From positions 744,001-808,000 of the forward strand of contig NZ_JBHRSK010000004.1 in the NCBI RefSeq assembly GCF_042643245.1: a stretch of DNA of 64,000 bases. The letters are read 5' to 3'. The notes under the pieces were generated by a model, which saw only the letters and a program-made list of their open reading frames with translations, did not search any database and was not told the DNA's origin. Origin of the DNA: Acidimangrovimonas pyrenivorans. GTDB lineage: Bacteria > Pseudomonadota > Alphaproteobacteria > Rhodobacterales > Rhodobacteraceae. Positions 45,521 to 54,288 of this stretch are shown here, in pieces. Made by a program: the position numbers and the translations under genes. Position 1 is the first letter of the stretch. Each line of letters opens with the position of its first letter.

Positions 45521-47980
45521 ATGCCCCAGACCCTGCCCAGCCACGCCCAGACCGTCATCATCGGCGGCGGCTCGATCGGCTGCAACACGGCCTATCACCT
45601 GACCAAGCTGGGGATGACCGATGTCGTCGTGCTCGAACGCGATCAATTGACCAGCGGCACCACCTGGCACGCCGCCGGGCTGATCGTCGCCGGGCTGCTC
45701 AAGTCCGAGGCCGAGTGCGAGATCTACACCCATGGCCGCGATCTCTATGCCAGGCTCGAACAGGAGACCGGGCTGCCGACCGGCTTCCGCGATGTCGGCT
45801 ACCTGCAGATCGCCTCGAACGCGGAACGGCTGCACGAGATGCGCCGGCTCGCCCCCTTCATGCGCCGGCACGGCATCAACATCCATGAGATCTCGCCGCA
45901 GGAAACCGCCGCGCTGTTCCCGATCGGCGATCTGTCCGACATCCTTGCCGGCTTCTACATCCCCGAGGACGGGCGGGCGAACCCGGTCGACGTGACCATG
46001 TCGCTGGCCAAGGGGGCCCGGATGGGCGGGGCGCGGATCTTCGAGAACACCGCGGTGACCGAAATCCTGGTCGAGAACGGCACCGCGACCGGCGTCCGCA
46101 CCGCGACGGGCGAGACGATCACCGCCGAGACCGTGGTGGTCTGCGGCGGGATGTGGTCGCGCCAGCTGGGAGCGAAGGCGGGGATCAACCTGCCGCTGCA
46201 GGCGGCCGAGCACTACTACCTGATCACCGAGAAGATCGCGGGGCTGAGCCGCGACCTGCCGGTGCTCGAGGATCCCAGCACCTACACCTATTACCGCGAG
46301 GAGGTCGGCGGGCTGATGCTCGGCCTGTTCGAGCCGGGCGCGGCGCCGTGGAAGCTGGACGGCATCCCCGAGGACTTCGCCTTCGGCGAGATCGAGCCCG
46401 ACTGGGACCGCGTCGGCCCGCATCTGGAACGGGCCTACAGCCGCGTGCCCTCGGCACTGAATGTCGGCGTGCGCAAGCTGTTCTGCGGCCCGGAGAGCTT
46501 CACCCCCGACCTCGCGCCGCTGGTCGGCCCGACGCCGGAACTGCGTAACTGCTATGTCGCCTGCGGCATGAACTCGCTCGGCATCCTCAACGGCGCCGGC
46601 ACCGGCAAGGTGCTGGCGCAGTGGATCGTCGACGGCGTGCCGCCGGTCGATGTCACCGCGATCAACGTCAACCGCTTCACCAAGAACGAGGCGACCCGCG
46701 CCTTCCGCCGCGACCGCGGGCCGGAACTGCTGGGCAAGATGTTCGGCCAGCATTACCACAACGAGAGCTTCCGGACCGCGCGCAACGTCAAGCGTTCGGT
46801 GCTCCATGACCGGCTGAAGGCGGCAGGCGCCTGGTTCGGCGAGAGCCACAGCTGGGAACTGCCGGACTGGTTCGCCCCGACGCCGGAACAGGCGCAGGTC
46901 GAACGTTACAGCTGGTTCCGCCAGAACTGGTTCGACTGGCACGCCGCGGAGCACCGCGCCGCGCGCGAGGACGTCATCCTGATGGACATGTCGTCGATGT
47001 CGAAATTCTCGATCGAGGGCCGCGACGCCTGCGCCCTACTCAGCCGGCTGAGCTGCAACGACGTCGATGTCGAACCCGGCCGCGTCACCTACACCGCCTG
47101 GGTCAACGAGCGTGGCGGCTTCGAGGCCGACCTGACGGTGACCCGGCTGGCGGCGGACAAATATGTCGTCGTGGTCGGCGAGAACAGCCACGGCCATACC
47201 GAGATGCGGATGCGCCGCCATATCGGCGCCGACGAATGCGTGGTGATTACCGACATCACCCCCGGCATCACCCAGATCAACATCCACGGCCCCAAGGCGC
47301 GGCTGCTGATGGAGAAGGTCAGTTCGGCCGATCTTTCCAACGATGCCTTCCCCTTCATGACGGCGCAGGAGATCGATGTCGGCTATTTCAACGTGCTGGC
47401 GCTGCGCGTCACCTATGTCGGCGAACTGGGCTGGGAGCTGCACGTCCCCAGCCTGCACGCGGTCCAGGTCTACGACCTGCTGATGGCGGCCGGGCAGGAG
47501 TTCGGGCTGCGCAATGCCGGGATGCAGACGCTGGGCTCGCTGCGGCTGGAAAAGGCCTATCGCGATTTCGGCGTCGATATCGACAATACCGACAACCCGA
47601 TCGAGGCCGGCCTGGGCTTTGCCGTCAAGCTCGACAAGCCCGGCGGCTTCATCGGCCGCGACGCGCTGGCCGCGATCAAGGCGCAGGGCGTGCCCAAGAC
47701 CCGGATGCTGCAATTCCTGCTCAAGGACCCCGAGCCGCTGCTCTACGGCAACGAGCTGATCTATCTGAACGGGCAGGAGGTCGGCCACCTGCAGGTCGGT
47801 GCCTATGGCCACACGCTGGGCGGCGCGGTGGCGATCGGATTTGCCGAGACCGACGCGCCGCTGACGGCCGAGATCGTCGATACCGGCGACTGGGAGATCG
47901 ACGTCGCCGGCGAGCGGATCAAGGCCGTCGCCTCGCTCAAGCCGCTGTTCGACCCGAAGATGGAGCGGGTGAAATGCTGA
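45521..47980 (+). CDS. FAD-dependent oxidoreductase with aminomethyltransferase domain (dimethylglycine/sarcosine dehydrogenase family)
   Basis: An 819-residue fusion. Its N-terminal DAO domain has the FAD dinucleotide motif IIGGGSIGCNTAYHL near 13-27 and TSGTTWHAAGLI near 45, whose His is the covalent flavin site in dimethylglycine and sarcosine dehydrogenases. Its C-terminal GcvT-like tetrahydrofolate domain runs from about 470 (VILMDMSSMSKFSIEG, then GRVTYTAWVNERGGFEADL). Such enzymes demethylate N-methylated glycines or betaine-type compounds and pass the carbon to folate. Start at 45521 with GGAG six bases upstream. It stands alone downstream of the BetI-like operator; the substrate could be dimethylglycine, sarcosine or a related N-methyl compound. 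Confidence 0.9.
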   Translation: MPQTLPSHAQTVIIGGGSIGCNTAYHLTKLGMTDVVVLERDQLTSGTTWHAAGLIVAGLLKSEAECEIYTHGRDLYARLEQETGLPTGFRDVGYLQIASNAERLHEMRRLAPFMRRHGINIHEISPQETAALFPIGDLSDILAGFYIPEDGRANPVDVTMSLAKGARMGGARIFENTAVTEILVENGTATGVRTATGETITAETVVVCGGMWSRQLGAKAGINLPLQAAEHYYLITEKIAGLSRDLPVLEDPSTYTYYREEVGGLMLGLFEPGAAPWKLDGIPEDFAFGEIEPDWDRVGPHLERAYSRVPSALNVGVRKLFCGPESFTPDLAPLVGPTPELRNCYVACGMNSLGILNGAGTGKVLAQWIVDGVPPVDVTAINVNRFTKNEATRAFRRDRGPELLGKMFGQHYHNESFRTARNVKRSVLHDRLKAAGAWFGESHSWELPDWFAPTPEQAQVERYSWFRQNWFDWHAAEHRAAREDVILMDMSSMSKFSIEGRDACALLSRLSCNDVDVEPGRVTYTAWVNERGGFEADLTVTRLAADKYVVVVGENSHGHTEMRMRRHIGADECVVITDITPGITQINIHGPKARLLMEKVSSADLSNDAFPFMTAQEIDVGYFNVLALRVTYVGELGWELHVPSLHAVQVYDLLMAAGQEFGLRNAGMQTLGSLRLEKAYRDFGVDIDNTDNPIEAGLGFAVKLDKPGGFIGRDALAAIKAQGVPKTRMLQFLLKDPEPLLYGNELIYLNGQEVGHLQVGAYGHTLGGAVAIGFAETDAPLTAEIVDTGDWEIDVAGERIKAVASLKPLFDPKMERVKC

Positions 47981-48145
47981 GCCGCGCCCCGCGCGACAAC
48001 AGCCCGTACGCGCGCTTCTGGCAGGTGCCGCGTCGTATCGGCATCGCCGGGCTGCGCCCCCGGCCTTTCCTCGGCCAGGGCGTTCCCGCGGAATGCGGCG
48101 CCGAGGCACCACGCCGGCACCGCGATCCCGCCCCGGCAGGACAGG

Positions 48146-49717
48146 CTAGCCCCCCATCAGGACGCGGGCGGCATTCATCAGCACCTTCGGATCGAGGTCC
48201 GTGCGCGCGACCGGTGGCGGCGGGTCGATCCGGCCGGTCAGGCTTGCCACCGCCGCACGTGCCGACCGCACCGAATATTCCACCGTGAAGACGCAGTCCC
48301 GGGGCTGTTCGCAGAATTGCCCGATGACCGCGAAGTTCCGCGCGCCGCTGGGGCGCAGGTCGGGACGGTCCCCGGGCAGGCGCGGCATGAACTGGCTGGT
48401 GATGTAGGGCAGCCGGCAGGGCCGCACGCGGGCGCCGCTGAACCAGGCCTGCTGCTCGGGCGTCAGGCGCAGATGCCCGAACAGCTCGGCCAGGATCTCG
48501 TCACCGGTCGCCTGCCACATCCGCTTGTCGACGAAATCGCCCGGGCGGTCGCCGCGCAGGCCATAGCCCCAGAAGACGTAGGTGCCGTGCTTCTGGCCGC
48601 GGAAATGCGGCTGGTGGAAGAGGACGATGGAGAGGATCCAGCCGGAATCGGCGAAGGTCACGAGCCCGCCGGTGCCGGTCCGGTTGCCGGTGAAATCCTC
48701 CATGAACTCGAAGAAGTCGGGCCCATCGAGCGTCACCGTGAAGGAATGCCACGCGGTCTTGCCGGTATCGCTGCAAAACGCCTCGGGGCGGCCGAAGCCT
48801 TCGTGCGCCGCCGCCAGCTTGCGCCAGAGCGCCCAGGCCCCGCCCTCGCGGTCCTCCATGCCCGGGGCGCGGTCGTTCGATCCCGTCGCCGAGGCGTCGG
48901 TCATCGACCCCAGGGTAAGGTAGACCTGGTCGGTCTCCGCCACCGGCACCTCCTGGCCGCCGGCCAGCACCAGCGCGGCGACCCGGCGCTCCTGCCGCGT
49001 GCCCTCGATCCTGACGTCGATCACCTGCGCGGCGGTGGCGATCCGCACGCCCCGGTCCCGCAGCCATGTCAGGATCGGCGCGATCAGGGAGTCGTACTGG
49101 TTGTAGCGGGTGCGCAGGATGCCGGCGATCCGGGTGAAGCCCGGAAACAGATGGATGAACCGCCGCAGGTAGCGCCGCATCTCGACGGCCGAATGCCAGG
49201 GCTGGAACGAGAACATGGTCGACCACATCAGCCAGAAATTGCTGGCGAAGAAGCTGGGCTTGAACCAGTCCTCGATCGTCCGGGCGCCCAGCGCGGGCTC
49301 GGAATGCAGGATCAGGCGGTTGATGTCGACGATGTCCTGCGCGGTCAGCGTAAGCTCATAGCGGTCCTCGGCCGGCCGGCCGCCCCGAACGATCCGGCAA
49401 TTGGCCGAGCCCGGCACCATGCGGTTGAAGGCGAAGATGTCTTCCGCCGCCGAAACGGCGGGATCGTTCGCCGACGGGACCGTCGCCAGCAGGTCGAAGG
49501 TGCAGGCGAAATGCTCCTCGAACATCCGGCCGCCGCGGACGAGATAGCCCGCCTCGGCATCCCCGGACCCGTCGAGCGATCCGCCGGCGACCCCCAGCTG
49601 CTCGTAGATGTGGATGTCCTTGCCGTCGACCGCGGCATCGCGCAGCAGAAAGACCGCCGCGGCCAGCCCGGCGATGCCGCCGCCAACGATGTGGTATTGT
49701 CCCCGTGCCTCGTCCAT
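48146..49717 (-). CDS. ohyA: oleate hydratase
   Basis: FAD-dependent hydratase of unsaturated fatty acids (10-hydroxystearate from oleate), MCRA family, 523 residues. Landmarks: dinucleotide motif IVGGGIAGLAAAVFLL near 10-25, the RGGRMFEEHF loop near 62-71 that carries the catalytic Glu, FFASNFWLMWSTMFSFQPWHSAVEMRRYLRRF split over about 155-190, TGSNDRAP near 280 and FAVIGQFCEQPRDCVFTVEYSVR near 462. Start uncertain between ATG 49717 and GTG 49726. Shorter than some 560-650 residue homologues but complete in motifs. Roles proposed for the family are membrane lipid detoxification and stress tolerance. No operon partner. Confidence 0.93.
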   Translation of the reverse strand: MDEARGQYHIVGGGIAGLAAAVFLLRDAAVDGKDIHIYEQLGVAGGSLDGSGDAEAGYLVRGGRMFEEHFACTFDLLATVPSANDPAVSAAEDIFAFNRMVPGSANCRIVRGGRPAEDRYELTLTAQDIVDINRLILHSEPALGARTIEDWFKPSFFASNFWLMWSTMFSFQPWHSAVEMRRYLRRFIHLFPGFTRIAGILRTRYNQYDSLIAPILTWLRDRGVRIATAAQVIDVRIEGTRQERRVAALVLAGGQEVPVAETDQVYLTLGSMTDASATGSNDRAPGMEDREGGAWALWRKLAAAHEGFGRPEAFCSDTGKTAWHSFTVTLDGPDFFEFMEDFTGNRTGTGGLVTFADSGWILSIVLFHQPHFRGQKHGTYVFWGYGLRGDRPGDFVDKRMWQATGDEILAELFGHLRLTPEQQAWFSGARVRPCRLPYITSQFMPRLPGDRPDLRPSGARNFAVIGQFCEQPRDCVFTVEYSVRSARAAVASLTGRIDPPPPVARTDLDPKVLMNAARVLMGG

Positions 49718-49985
49718 CGCCAACACGCCTTGTCCCGTTGCAGAAATCTCACCGCACTATGGCACAGCTCGTCCCTCGGGCGGCACGGCGAATTGTCGTC
49801 GTGCACGAAGTCATGATCTGCCGCTTGGCCGCGCCACGCCTCCGCCGACCCGCGGTCGGGAACTCGGGCGGTGCCGCCCCGCCGGTCGCGACTGGCGGCA
49901 TGCGGCGGCTGCAGCGCAGGGAGAGCAGCGGCCGAGCGGCGACTCGCAAGCGGTCGCGTCGCCGTCCCGCCGCCCTGCCGTCCGC

Positions 49986-50750
49986 TCAGTCCCGCCAGGC
50001 GGGGTCCTCGCTGTCGAGCGTGGATTTCAGGTAGTCGAAGTGCCGCTGCGCCATGCCGCGATAGGCGCGCCAGCCCGCGGCCGTGTTCCGGGCGACCGCG
50101 TCGGACAGCAGCGCAAGCTCCTCGCCGCTCGACCGCGCGAGGATCAGGGTCTGGGCCGCCTTCTCGAAGAAGTAGAGGTCCTCGAAGGCGTCGGCGACGG
50201 TGTCGCCGGTGACGGTGACGCCGTGATTGCCCATCACCAGGACGCTGTTCTCGCCCATCGCCTCGACCAGGTGGGCACCTTCGGCCGCGGTGTCCGAGAT
50301 GCCGCCGAAGGCCAGGTCGTAGCCGACGCGGCCGAAGAAGCGGGCGGTGTTGTTGTCGATCAGAAGCAGCGTCGGGTCCTTGAGGCAGGCCAGCGCCGTC
50401 GCGTAGGGCGAATGGCAATGCAGGATCACCCGCGCCTGCGGCAGCGCCCGGTGCAAGGCGCCATGCACCGCCCAGGCCGAGGGGTCGGGCGCGTCCGGCC
50501 CCTCCATCGCCACGGGGTCGTCGGCGTCGAGCAGCAGCAGGTCGCCGGCCCGGATGGTGGCGAAATGCTGCCAGCGGCGGTTCAGCAGGAACTTGCGCCC
50601 GTCCGCCGAGACCGCGGCGCTGAAATGGTTGCCGACGGATTCGCTCCAGCCGAAGCGGTGGCAGAGCCGGAAGGCCGCGGCCAGGTCCTGCCGCAGCGTG
50701 GCGCGGTCTCCGGCATCGGCGTCCGGGGCGATTGTCGTCGCGACGTTCAT
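49986..50750 (-). CDS. class II aldolase/adducin family protein
   Basis: A 254-residue zinc-type class II aldolase-fold protein. Metal-binding histidines are visible in ILHCHSPYAT near 108-117 and in MGNHGVTV near 172. CHRFGWSESVGNHFSAAV near 30 is the usual start of the fold. Relatives include fuculose-phosphate aldolase, decarboxylases and dehydratases acting on hydroxy acids. It starts inside the stop of the dioxygenase gene (ATGA, 50747-50750), so the two products probably act in sequence on one compound. The Glu catalytic residue of true aldolases was not assigned, so I do not name the reaction. Confidence 0.87.
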   Translation of the reverse strand: MNVATTIAPDADAGDRATLRQDLAAAFRLCHRFGWSESVGNHFSAAVSADGRKFLLNRRWQHFATIRAGDLLLLDADDPVAMEGPDAPDPSAWAVHGALHRALPQARVILHCHSPYATALACLKDPTLLLIDNNTARFFGRVGYDLAFGGISDTAAEGAHLVEAMGENSVLVMGNHGVTVTGDTVADAFEDLYFFEKAAQTLILARSSGEELALLSDAVARNTAAGWRAYRGMAQRHFDYLKSTLDSEDPAWRD

Positions 50751-51883
50751 GCCTTGAACCTCCCTTCACAGACCAGCGCGCGGTAGGTCGAGCGCATCTC
50801 GGCGCGGTCGGCATAGGTGCCGCGCAGATAGCGGTCACCGCTTTCGGCGGTGTAGGCGGCGCGGCCATGGACGATGCGGTGGTTGTCGAAGACGATGCAT
50901 TCGCCCGCGTTCAGGGTGAAGCGCATGACATACTTGTCGTCCTGCAGCAGCCTGCCGAAGCGGCAGAAGGCCGGATACCACCTGTCGAGCAGTTCCTGCG
51001 GCAGATCGACGAGGTCCAGCATGTGCTGGCTGATCGTCAGCCCCGCGACCTCGCCATGCTGGTCGAGCTCGATGATGCGCTGGTAGGAGCGCATGTCGTA
51101 GCTGTCGTGCTCGCAATAGAACGGGATGTCGGTCTCGGCCAGCAGCCGGAAGCCTTCGGGGTCGAGCGCACGGAAATCGTTGGCGGCGGCGACGCCGTCG
51201 CCGAACAGGTTGCGCCCGCCCTCGACCGAGTTGGCGCGCATGTGCAGGAACTGCACCCCGGGGGCATGTTCCTCGGCCGGCGTGTCGGTGTGCAGTTCCA
51301 GCGCCGACGCCGTGTAGGCGGTGTTGGTCGGGTTGATATGGGTACGGACGTCGAAATAGAGGCCGAAGAAGGTCGGCCGCACCTGCCCCATCAGCTGCAC
51401 CAGCTCGGTCAGCGCCGCGTCGGTGTCCGGCATCTCGCCGACGACCGAGATGCCCTCGACCAGCATCGCCTCGAGCCAGGCCTGCCGCGCCACCTTGTCG
51501 GAGATCAGTTGCGCATGGGTGAAACGGGCGACGTCCGGGTAATGATCCCCGAACCAGGCCTTGCGCGGCAGGTCCGCCGGGTCGGGGCGGCGGCCGCCCT
51601 CGGCATAGGTTTCGAGCCAGGCGACGGGCATCCGCGTGACGTGCTCTTCGCCGTCCCAGTCGATCACCAGGGTGTCCGCTTCGAGATGTGCGGCGCGGGC
51701 CCTGGGGGCGGCCTCGAGGTGGAAGATGTCGAAGCTCCGCTCGCGGGTCTCGGGATTGAAGCTGGAGGGGCAGTTGTCCCGCAGCCAGTAGTAGTTGAAA
51801 TAGCGCGCGCCCTGCGCGAGCGGCACCGTCAGGCCGGTATCGCCAAGGCTCACAACGGTTGGGGAAGGAGACAGGACATTCAT
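50747..51883 (-). CDS. gamma-butyrobetaine hydroxylase-like Fe(II)/2-oxoglutarate dioxygenase
   Basis: A 378-residue non-heme iron oxygenase of the TauD/GBBH class. The N-terminal zinc-binding-like domain (FNYYWLRDNCPSSFNPETR near 29-48) is typical of gamma-butyrobetaine and trimethyllysine hydroxylases. The catalytic domain supplies Fe ligands in ELHTDTP near 195 and in DNHRIVHGRAAY near 337, where the 2-oxoglutarate Arg follows. Known substrates of this branch are quaternary ammonium compounds, including gamma-butyrobetaine and 2-trimethylaminoethylphosphonate. The downstream aldolase-fold gene overlaps it; a LysR regulator is divergent. Substrate inferred as a trimethylammonium compound. 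Confidence 0.9.
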   Translation of the reverse strand: MNVLSPSPTVVSLGDTGLTVPLAQGARYFNYYWLRDNCPSSFNPETRERSFDIFHLEAAPRARAAHLEADTLVIDWDGEEHVTRMPVAWLETYAEGGRRPDPADLPRKAWFGDHYPDVARFTHAQLISDKVARQAWLEAMLVEGISVVGEMPDTDAALTELVQLMGQVRPTFFGLYFDVRTHINPTNTAYTASALELHTDTPAEEHAPGVQFLHMRANSVEGGRNLFGDGVAAANDFRALDPEGFRLLAETDIPFYCEHDSYDMRSYQRIIELDQHGEVAGLTISQHMLDLVDLPQELLDRWYPAFCRFGRLLQDDKYVMRFTLNAGECIVFDNHRIVHGRAAYTAESGDRYLRGTYADRAEMRSTYRALVCEGRFKA

Positions 51884-51949
51884 GGGCTCTGGCCTCGTGT
51901 TCGCGGTCGATAATCGAAAGCAAACCGATTTGGCTTCGCGGAAAAAGCG

Positions 51950-51965
51950 CGATAAAACTATCGCT
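51950..51965. promoter_or_regulatory. 16-base palindrome, candidate LysR site
   Basis: GCGATAAAACTATCGC has perfect six-base arms around AAAC and lies in the 108-base divergent gap between the dioxygenase and LysR genes, 27 bases before the LysR ATG. LysR proteins often bind such an inverted repeat to repress their own gene and activate the divergent one. AT content rises sharply here compared with its surroundings. Confidence 0.5.
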
Positions 51966-51991
51966 AAGTTAATCTATAAGTTTACATCGCC

Positions 51992-52897
51992 ATGGACCGC
52001 CTGCCGCCGCTGCGCCTGCTGACGATCTTCGATGCCGTGCAACGGCTCGGCTCGATGCAGCTTGCCGCCGCCGAGATGAACGTCACCCGCCCGGCGGTCT
52101 CGCAGGCGATCCGGGCGCTCGAGGATCACGTCGGCGCCCGGCTCATGGACCGCGGCGTCAAGCCCGCCGTGGCGACCGAGGCGGGCCAGCGGCTGGCCCA
52201 GGCGACGCGGAGCGGCCTTGCCCAGATTGCCGACGCCGTCGAAGAGATACGGCACGCCGCGGGGTTGGCCGAGCGGCAGGTCACGGTCAGCTGCACCCTC
52301 GGCATGGCGACCTACTGGCTGATGCCGCGGCTGGCCGACTTCTATGCCCGGCACTCGGACATCATGGTGAACGTCCAGGCGCCCCCGTCCGACCTGCCCG
52401 TCTTCGCCACCGGGATCGACATCGCTCTGCGCTACGGCGCCAAGCCATGGCCGGACGGCGCAACCGAGCTGCTGTTCCCCGAGCGCATCTGCCCCGTCGG
52501 CACCTCCCGGGTCATCGCGCCGCTCGGGGGCGATCCCGGGCGGCTGCGCGAGGCCACGCTCATTCACGTCCGCGTGCCCCAGTCCTATGGCTGGGCGGGC
52601 TGGCCGGAATATCTTGCCGCGCGCGGGCATATCCGGCCAAGGGGGCAGAAGCAGGTCTTCGACAATTACATCCAGGCGGTGCAGGCGGCGCTGGACGGGC
52701 GCGGCGTGATGCTCGGATGGCGCTCGATCACCGCTGCGCTGGTGGCGGAAGGGCGGCTGGTCGACCTGCCCAACGGGGGCTGCGATTTCGGCACCGCCTA
52801 TTGGGCGACCTGTGCGCCGGGCAGCCAGGACAAGCCTGCCGCCAGCGCCTTCATGCAGTGGATCAGAGAGGCGTCGCGGCCCGAACGGGGCGACTAG
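51992..52897 (+). CDS. LysR family regulator (GcvA type)
   Basis: A 301-residue LysR-type regulator: N-terminal winged helix (PLRLLTIFDAVQRLGSMQLAAAEMNVTRPAVSQAIRALEDHVGARL, about residues 6-51) and a C-terminal effector domain (VTVSCTLGMATYWLMPRLADF near 94-114). The phrasing is that of the GcvA group common in alphaproteobacteria. Divergent from the dioxygenase-aldolase pair with a palindrome between them, so it is the likely activator of that operon. The gene ends against a GC-rich repeat block. Confidence 0.92.
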   Translation: MDRLPPLRLLTIFDAVQRLGSMQLAAAEMNVTRPAVSQAIRALEDHVGARLMDRGVKPAVATEAGQRLAQATRSGLAQIADAVEEIRHAAGLAERQVTVSCTLGMATYWLMPRLADFYARHSDIMVNVQAPPSDLPVFATGIDIALRYGAKPWPDGATELLFPERICPVGTSRVIAPLGGDPGRLREATLIHVRVPQSYGWAGWPEYLAARGHIRPRGQKQVFDNYIQAVQAALDGRGVMLGWRSITAALVAEGRLVDLPNGGCDFGTAYWATCAPGSQDKPAASAFMQWIREASRPERGD

Positions 52898-52990
52898 GCC
52901 GGCCGTCCACGCGGGGGCGCCGCATGGGCGGGGCACGGTGTGCACAGCCCTGTCCCGCCTTCGGGGGCCAGTCCTGCCGGCAACCTTGCC

Positions 52991-53110
52991 GGGAGACGCC
53001 CCGGGCAGGCGCCCCGGGAGACGCCCCGGGAGACGCCCCGGGCAGGCGCCGGGCCGCCGGGCCGCCGGGCCCGCCGCCCTCCCGCGCCCAGCCGGGATCA
53101 GCCGGGATCA
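52991..53110. repeat. short GC-rich tandem repeats between convergent genes
   Basis: Units of 12-13 bases (GGGAGACGCCCC three times, interspersed with GGGCAGGCGCC-type variants), then GGGCCGCC copies and a doubled AGCCGGGATC near 53090-53110. Each unit is itself self-complementary, so the block could fold into strong hairpins. It fills the gap between the convergent LysR and cupin genes, where a two-way terminator would be expected. Confidence 0.6.
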
Positions 53111-53503
53111 GCCGTTGTAATCGGCGTCCTCGACCTTCTCCATCCAGGTCACGGCGCTGCCGTCGACGGCTTCCTGCACCGCGATATGGCTCATCGCGGT
53201 GTCGGGCGCCGCGCCGTGCCAGTGCTTCTCGCCGGCCGGGAACCAGACGATGTCGCCCTGGCGGATCTCCTCGACCGGGCCGCCCTCGCGCTGGACCCGG
53301 CCGCGGCCGAAGGTGACGATCAGGGTCTGGCCCGCCGGGTGGGTGTGCCAGGCGGTGCGGGCGCCGGGCTCGAAGGTGACCTGGGCGCCGGCGGCGCGGC
53401 CGGGCTCCTCGGCCTGGAACAGCGGGTCGATGCGGACGGTGCCGGTGAACCAGTCCTCGGGGCCGGCCATCGACGGGGCGGTGCCGGAACGGGTGATCTT
53501 CAT
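53108..53503 (-). CDS. cupin domain protein
   Basis: Small single-domain cupin of 131 residues with both conserved motifs: motif 1 in GARTAWHTHPAGQTLIV near 47-63 (two His of the metal site, with a Gln where many have Glu) and motif 2 in GDIVWFPAGEKHWHGAA near 83-99 (third His). Such proteins often act as metal-dependent oxygenases, isomerases or sensors of small aromatic or quinone compounds. It follows the reductase-like gene after 30 bases and probably shares its transcript; no substrate is evident. Confidence 0.88.
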   Translation of the reverse strand: MKITRSGTAPSMAGPEDWFTGTVRIDPLFQAEEPGRAAGAQVTFEPGARTAWHTHPAGQTLIVTFGRGRVQREGGPVEEIRQGDIVWFPAGEKHWHGAAPDTAMSHIAVQEAVDGSAVTWMEKVEDADYNG

Positions 53504-53533
53504 GGCTTTCTCCTTGTCTATGGACCGCGCGGC

Positions 53534-54172
53534 TCAGCCGCGCAGTTTCTCGAAACGGTAAGTGAGGGCCGGGCCGCCGGGCTGGCCATAGGCCAGTTCG
53601 GCGGTGACCATGGCGAAGGGCTCGATGAAGCGGGCGGTGCGCAGGGCGCCGGCCTCGAGCGGTTCGAAGCCGATGTCGCGGATCAGATCGCCCGCGACTG
53701 CCCTGGCCCCGGCATCGTCGCCGCAGAGCAGGAGCTGCGGCGCCTCTCCCCGGCCCTTGTTGGCGAAGACCGGGGCCAAGCTCTCCGACGGGCTGGTGTT
53801 GAAGCACGAGACCCAGCGCGCCCGGGGCCGCATCCGCGCCAGTTCCTCGGCGCCCGACGAGGTGGCGCCGACGACGAGGTCGGTATCGGTCTCGTCGAGC
53901 GGCACGCAGCAGTTCAGCACCACCTGCCCCGCCATCTCGCCCGCCTGCGCCAGCACCTCCGCGACGCGCGACCAGTGCACCGCCAGGAGCAGCGCCTCGG
54001 CCCCCGCCACCGCCTCGGCCACCGTGCCCGGTGCGCCGCCGGTCTCCTGCGCCAGCCGCGCGAGCTTGGCCGGGCTGCGCGAACAGGCAAAGGTCACCTC
54101 GTGGCCGCAGGCCGCCCAGAGGCGGCCCAGCCCGGCGCCCATCCGGCCCGATCCGAGAATGCCGATCTTCAT
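53534..54172 (-). CDS. NADP-dependent F420-type oxidoreductase-like protein
   Basis: A 212-residue Rossmann-fold protein of the NADPH-dependent F420 reductase/ProC-like family. Its N-terminal GILGSGRMGAGLGRLWAACGH motif (residues about 3-23) binds NADP, SRSPAKLARLA follows, and a helical C-terminal part contains RFIEPFAMVTAELAYGQ near 180. Alphaproteobacteria lack classical coenzyme F420 use, so it likely reduces another cofactor or small molecule. Start at 54172 with AAGGAGG upstream; the long open frame beyond it is a shadow. First gene of the pair with the cupin, downstream of a LysR gene on the same strand. Confidence 0.85.
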   Translation of the reverse strand: MKIGILGSGRMGAGLGRLWAACGHEVTFACSRSPAKLARLAQETGGAPGTVAEAVAGAEALLLAVHWSRVAEVLAQAGEMAGQVVLNCCVPLDETDTDLVVGATSSGAEELARMRPRARWVSCFNTSPSESLAPVFANKGRGEAPQLLLCGDDAGARAVAGDLIRDIGFEPLEAGALRTARFIEPFAMVTAELAYGQPGGPALTYRFEKLRG

Positions 54173-54288
54173 CTCGCCCTCCTTGCGGCCCGCGTGGCCG
54201 CATCGCGATGCCCCGCAACCTGACAGATCCGGCGCGGATCTTAATGCCAGAGTCGACCAAGCCACCCATGAGGGCCGCTCATCAATCC

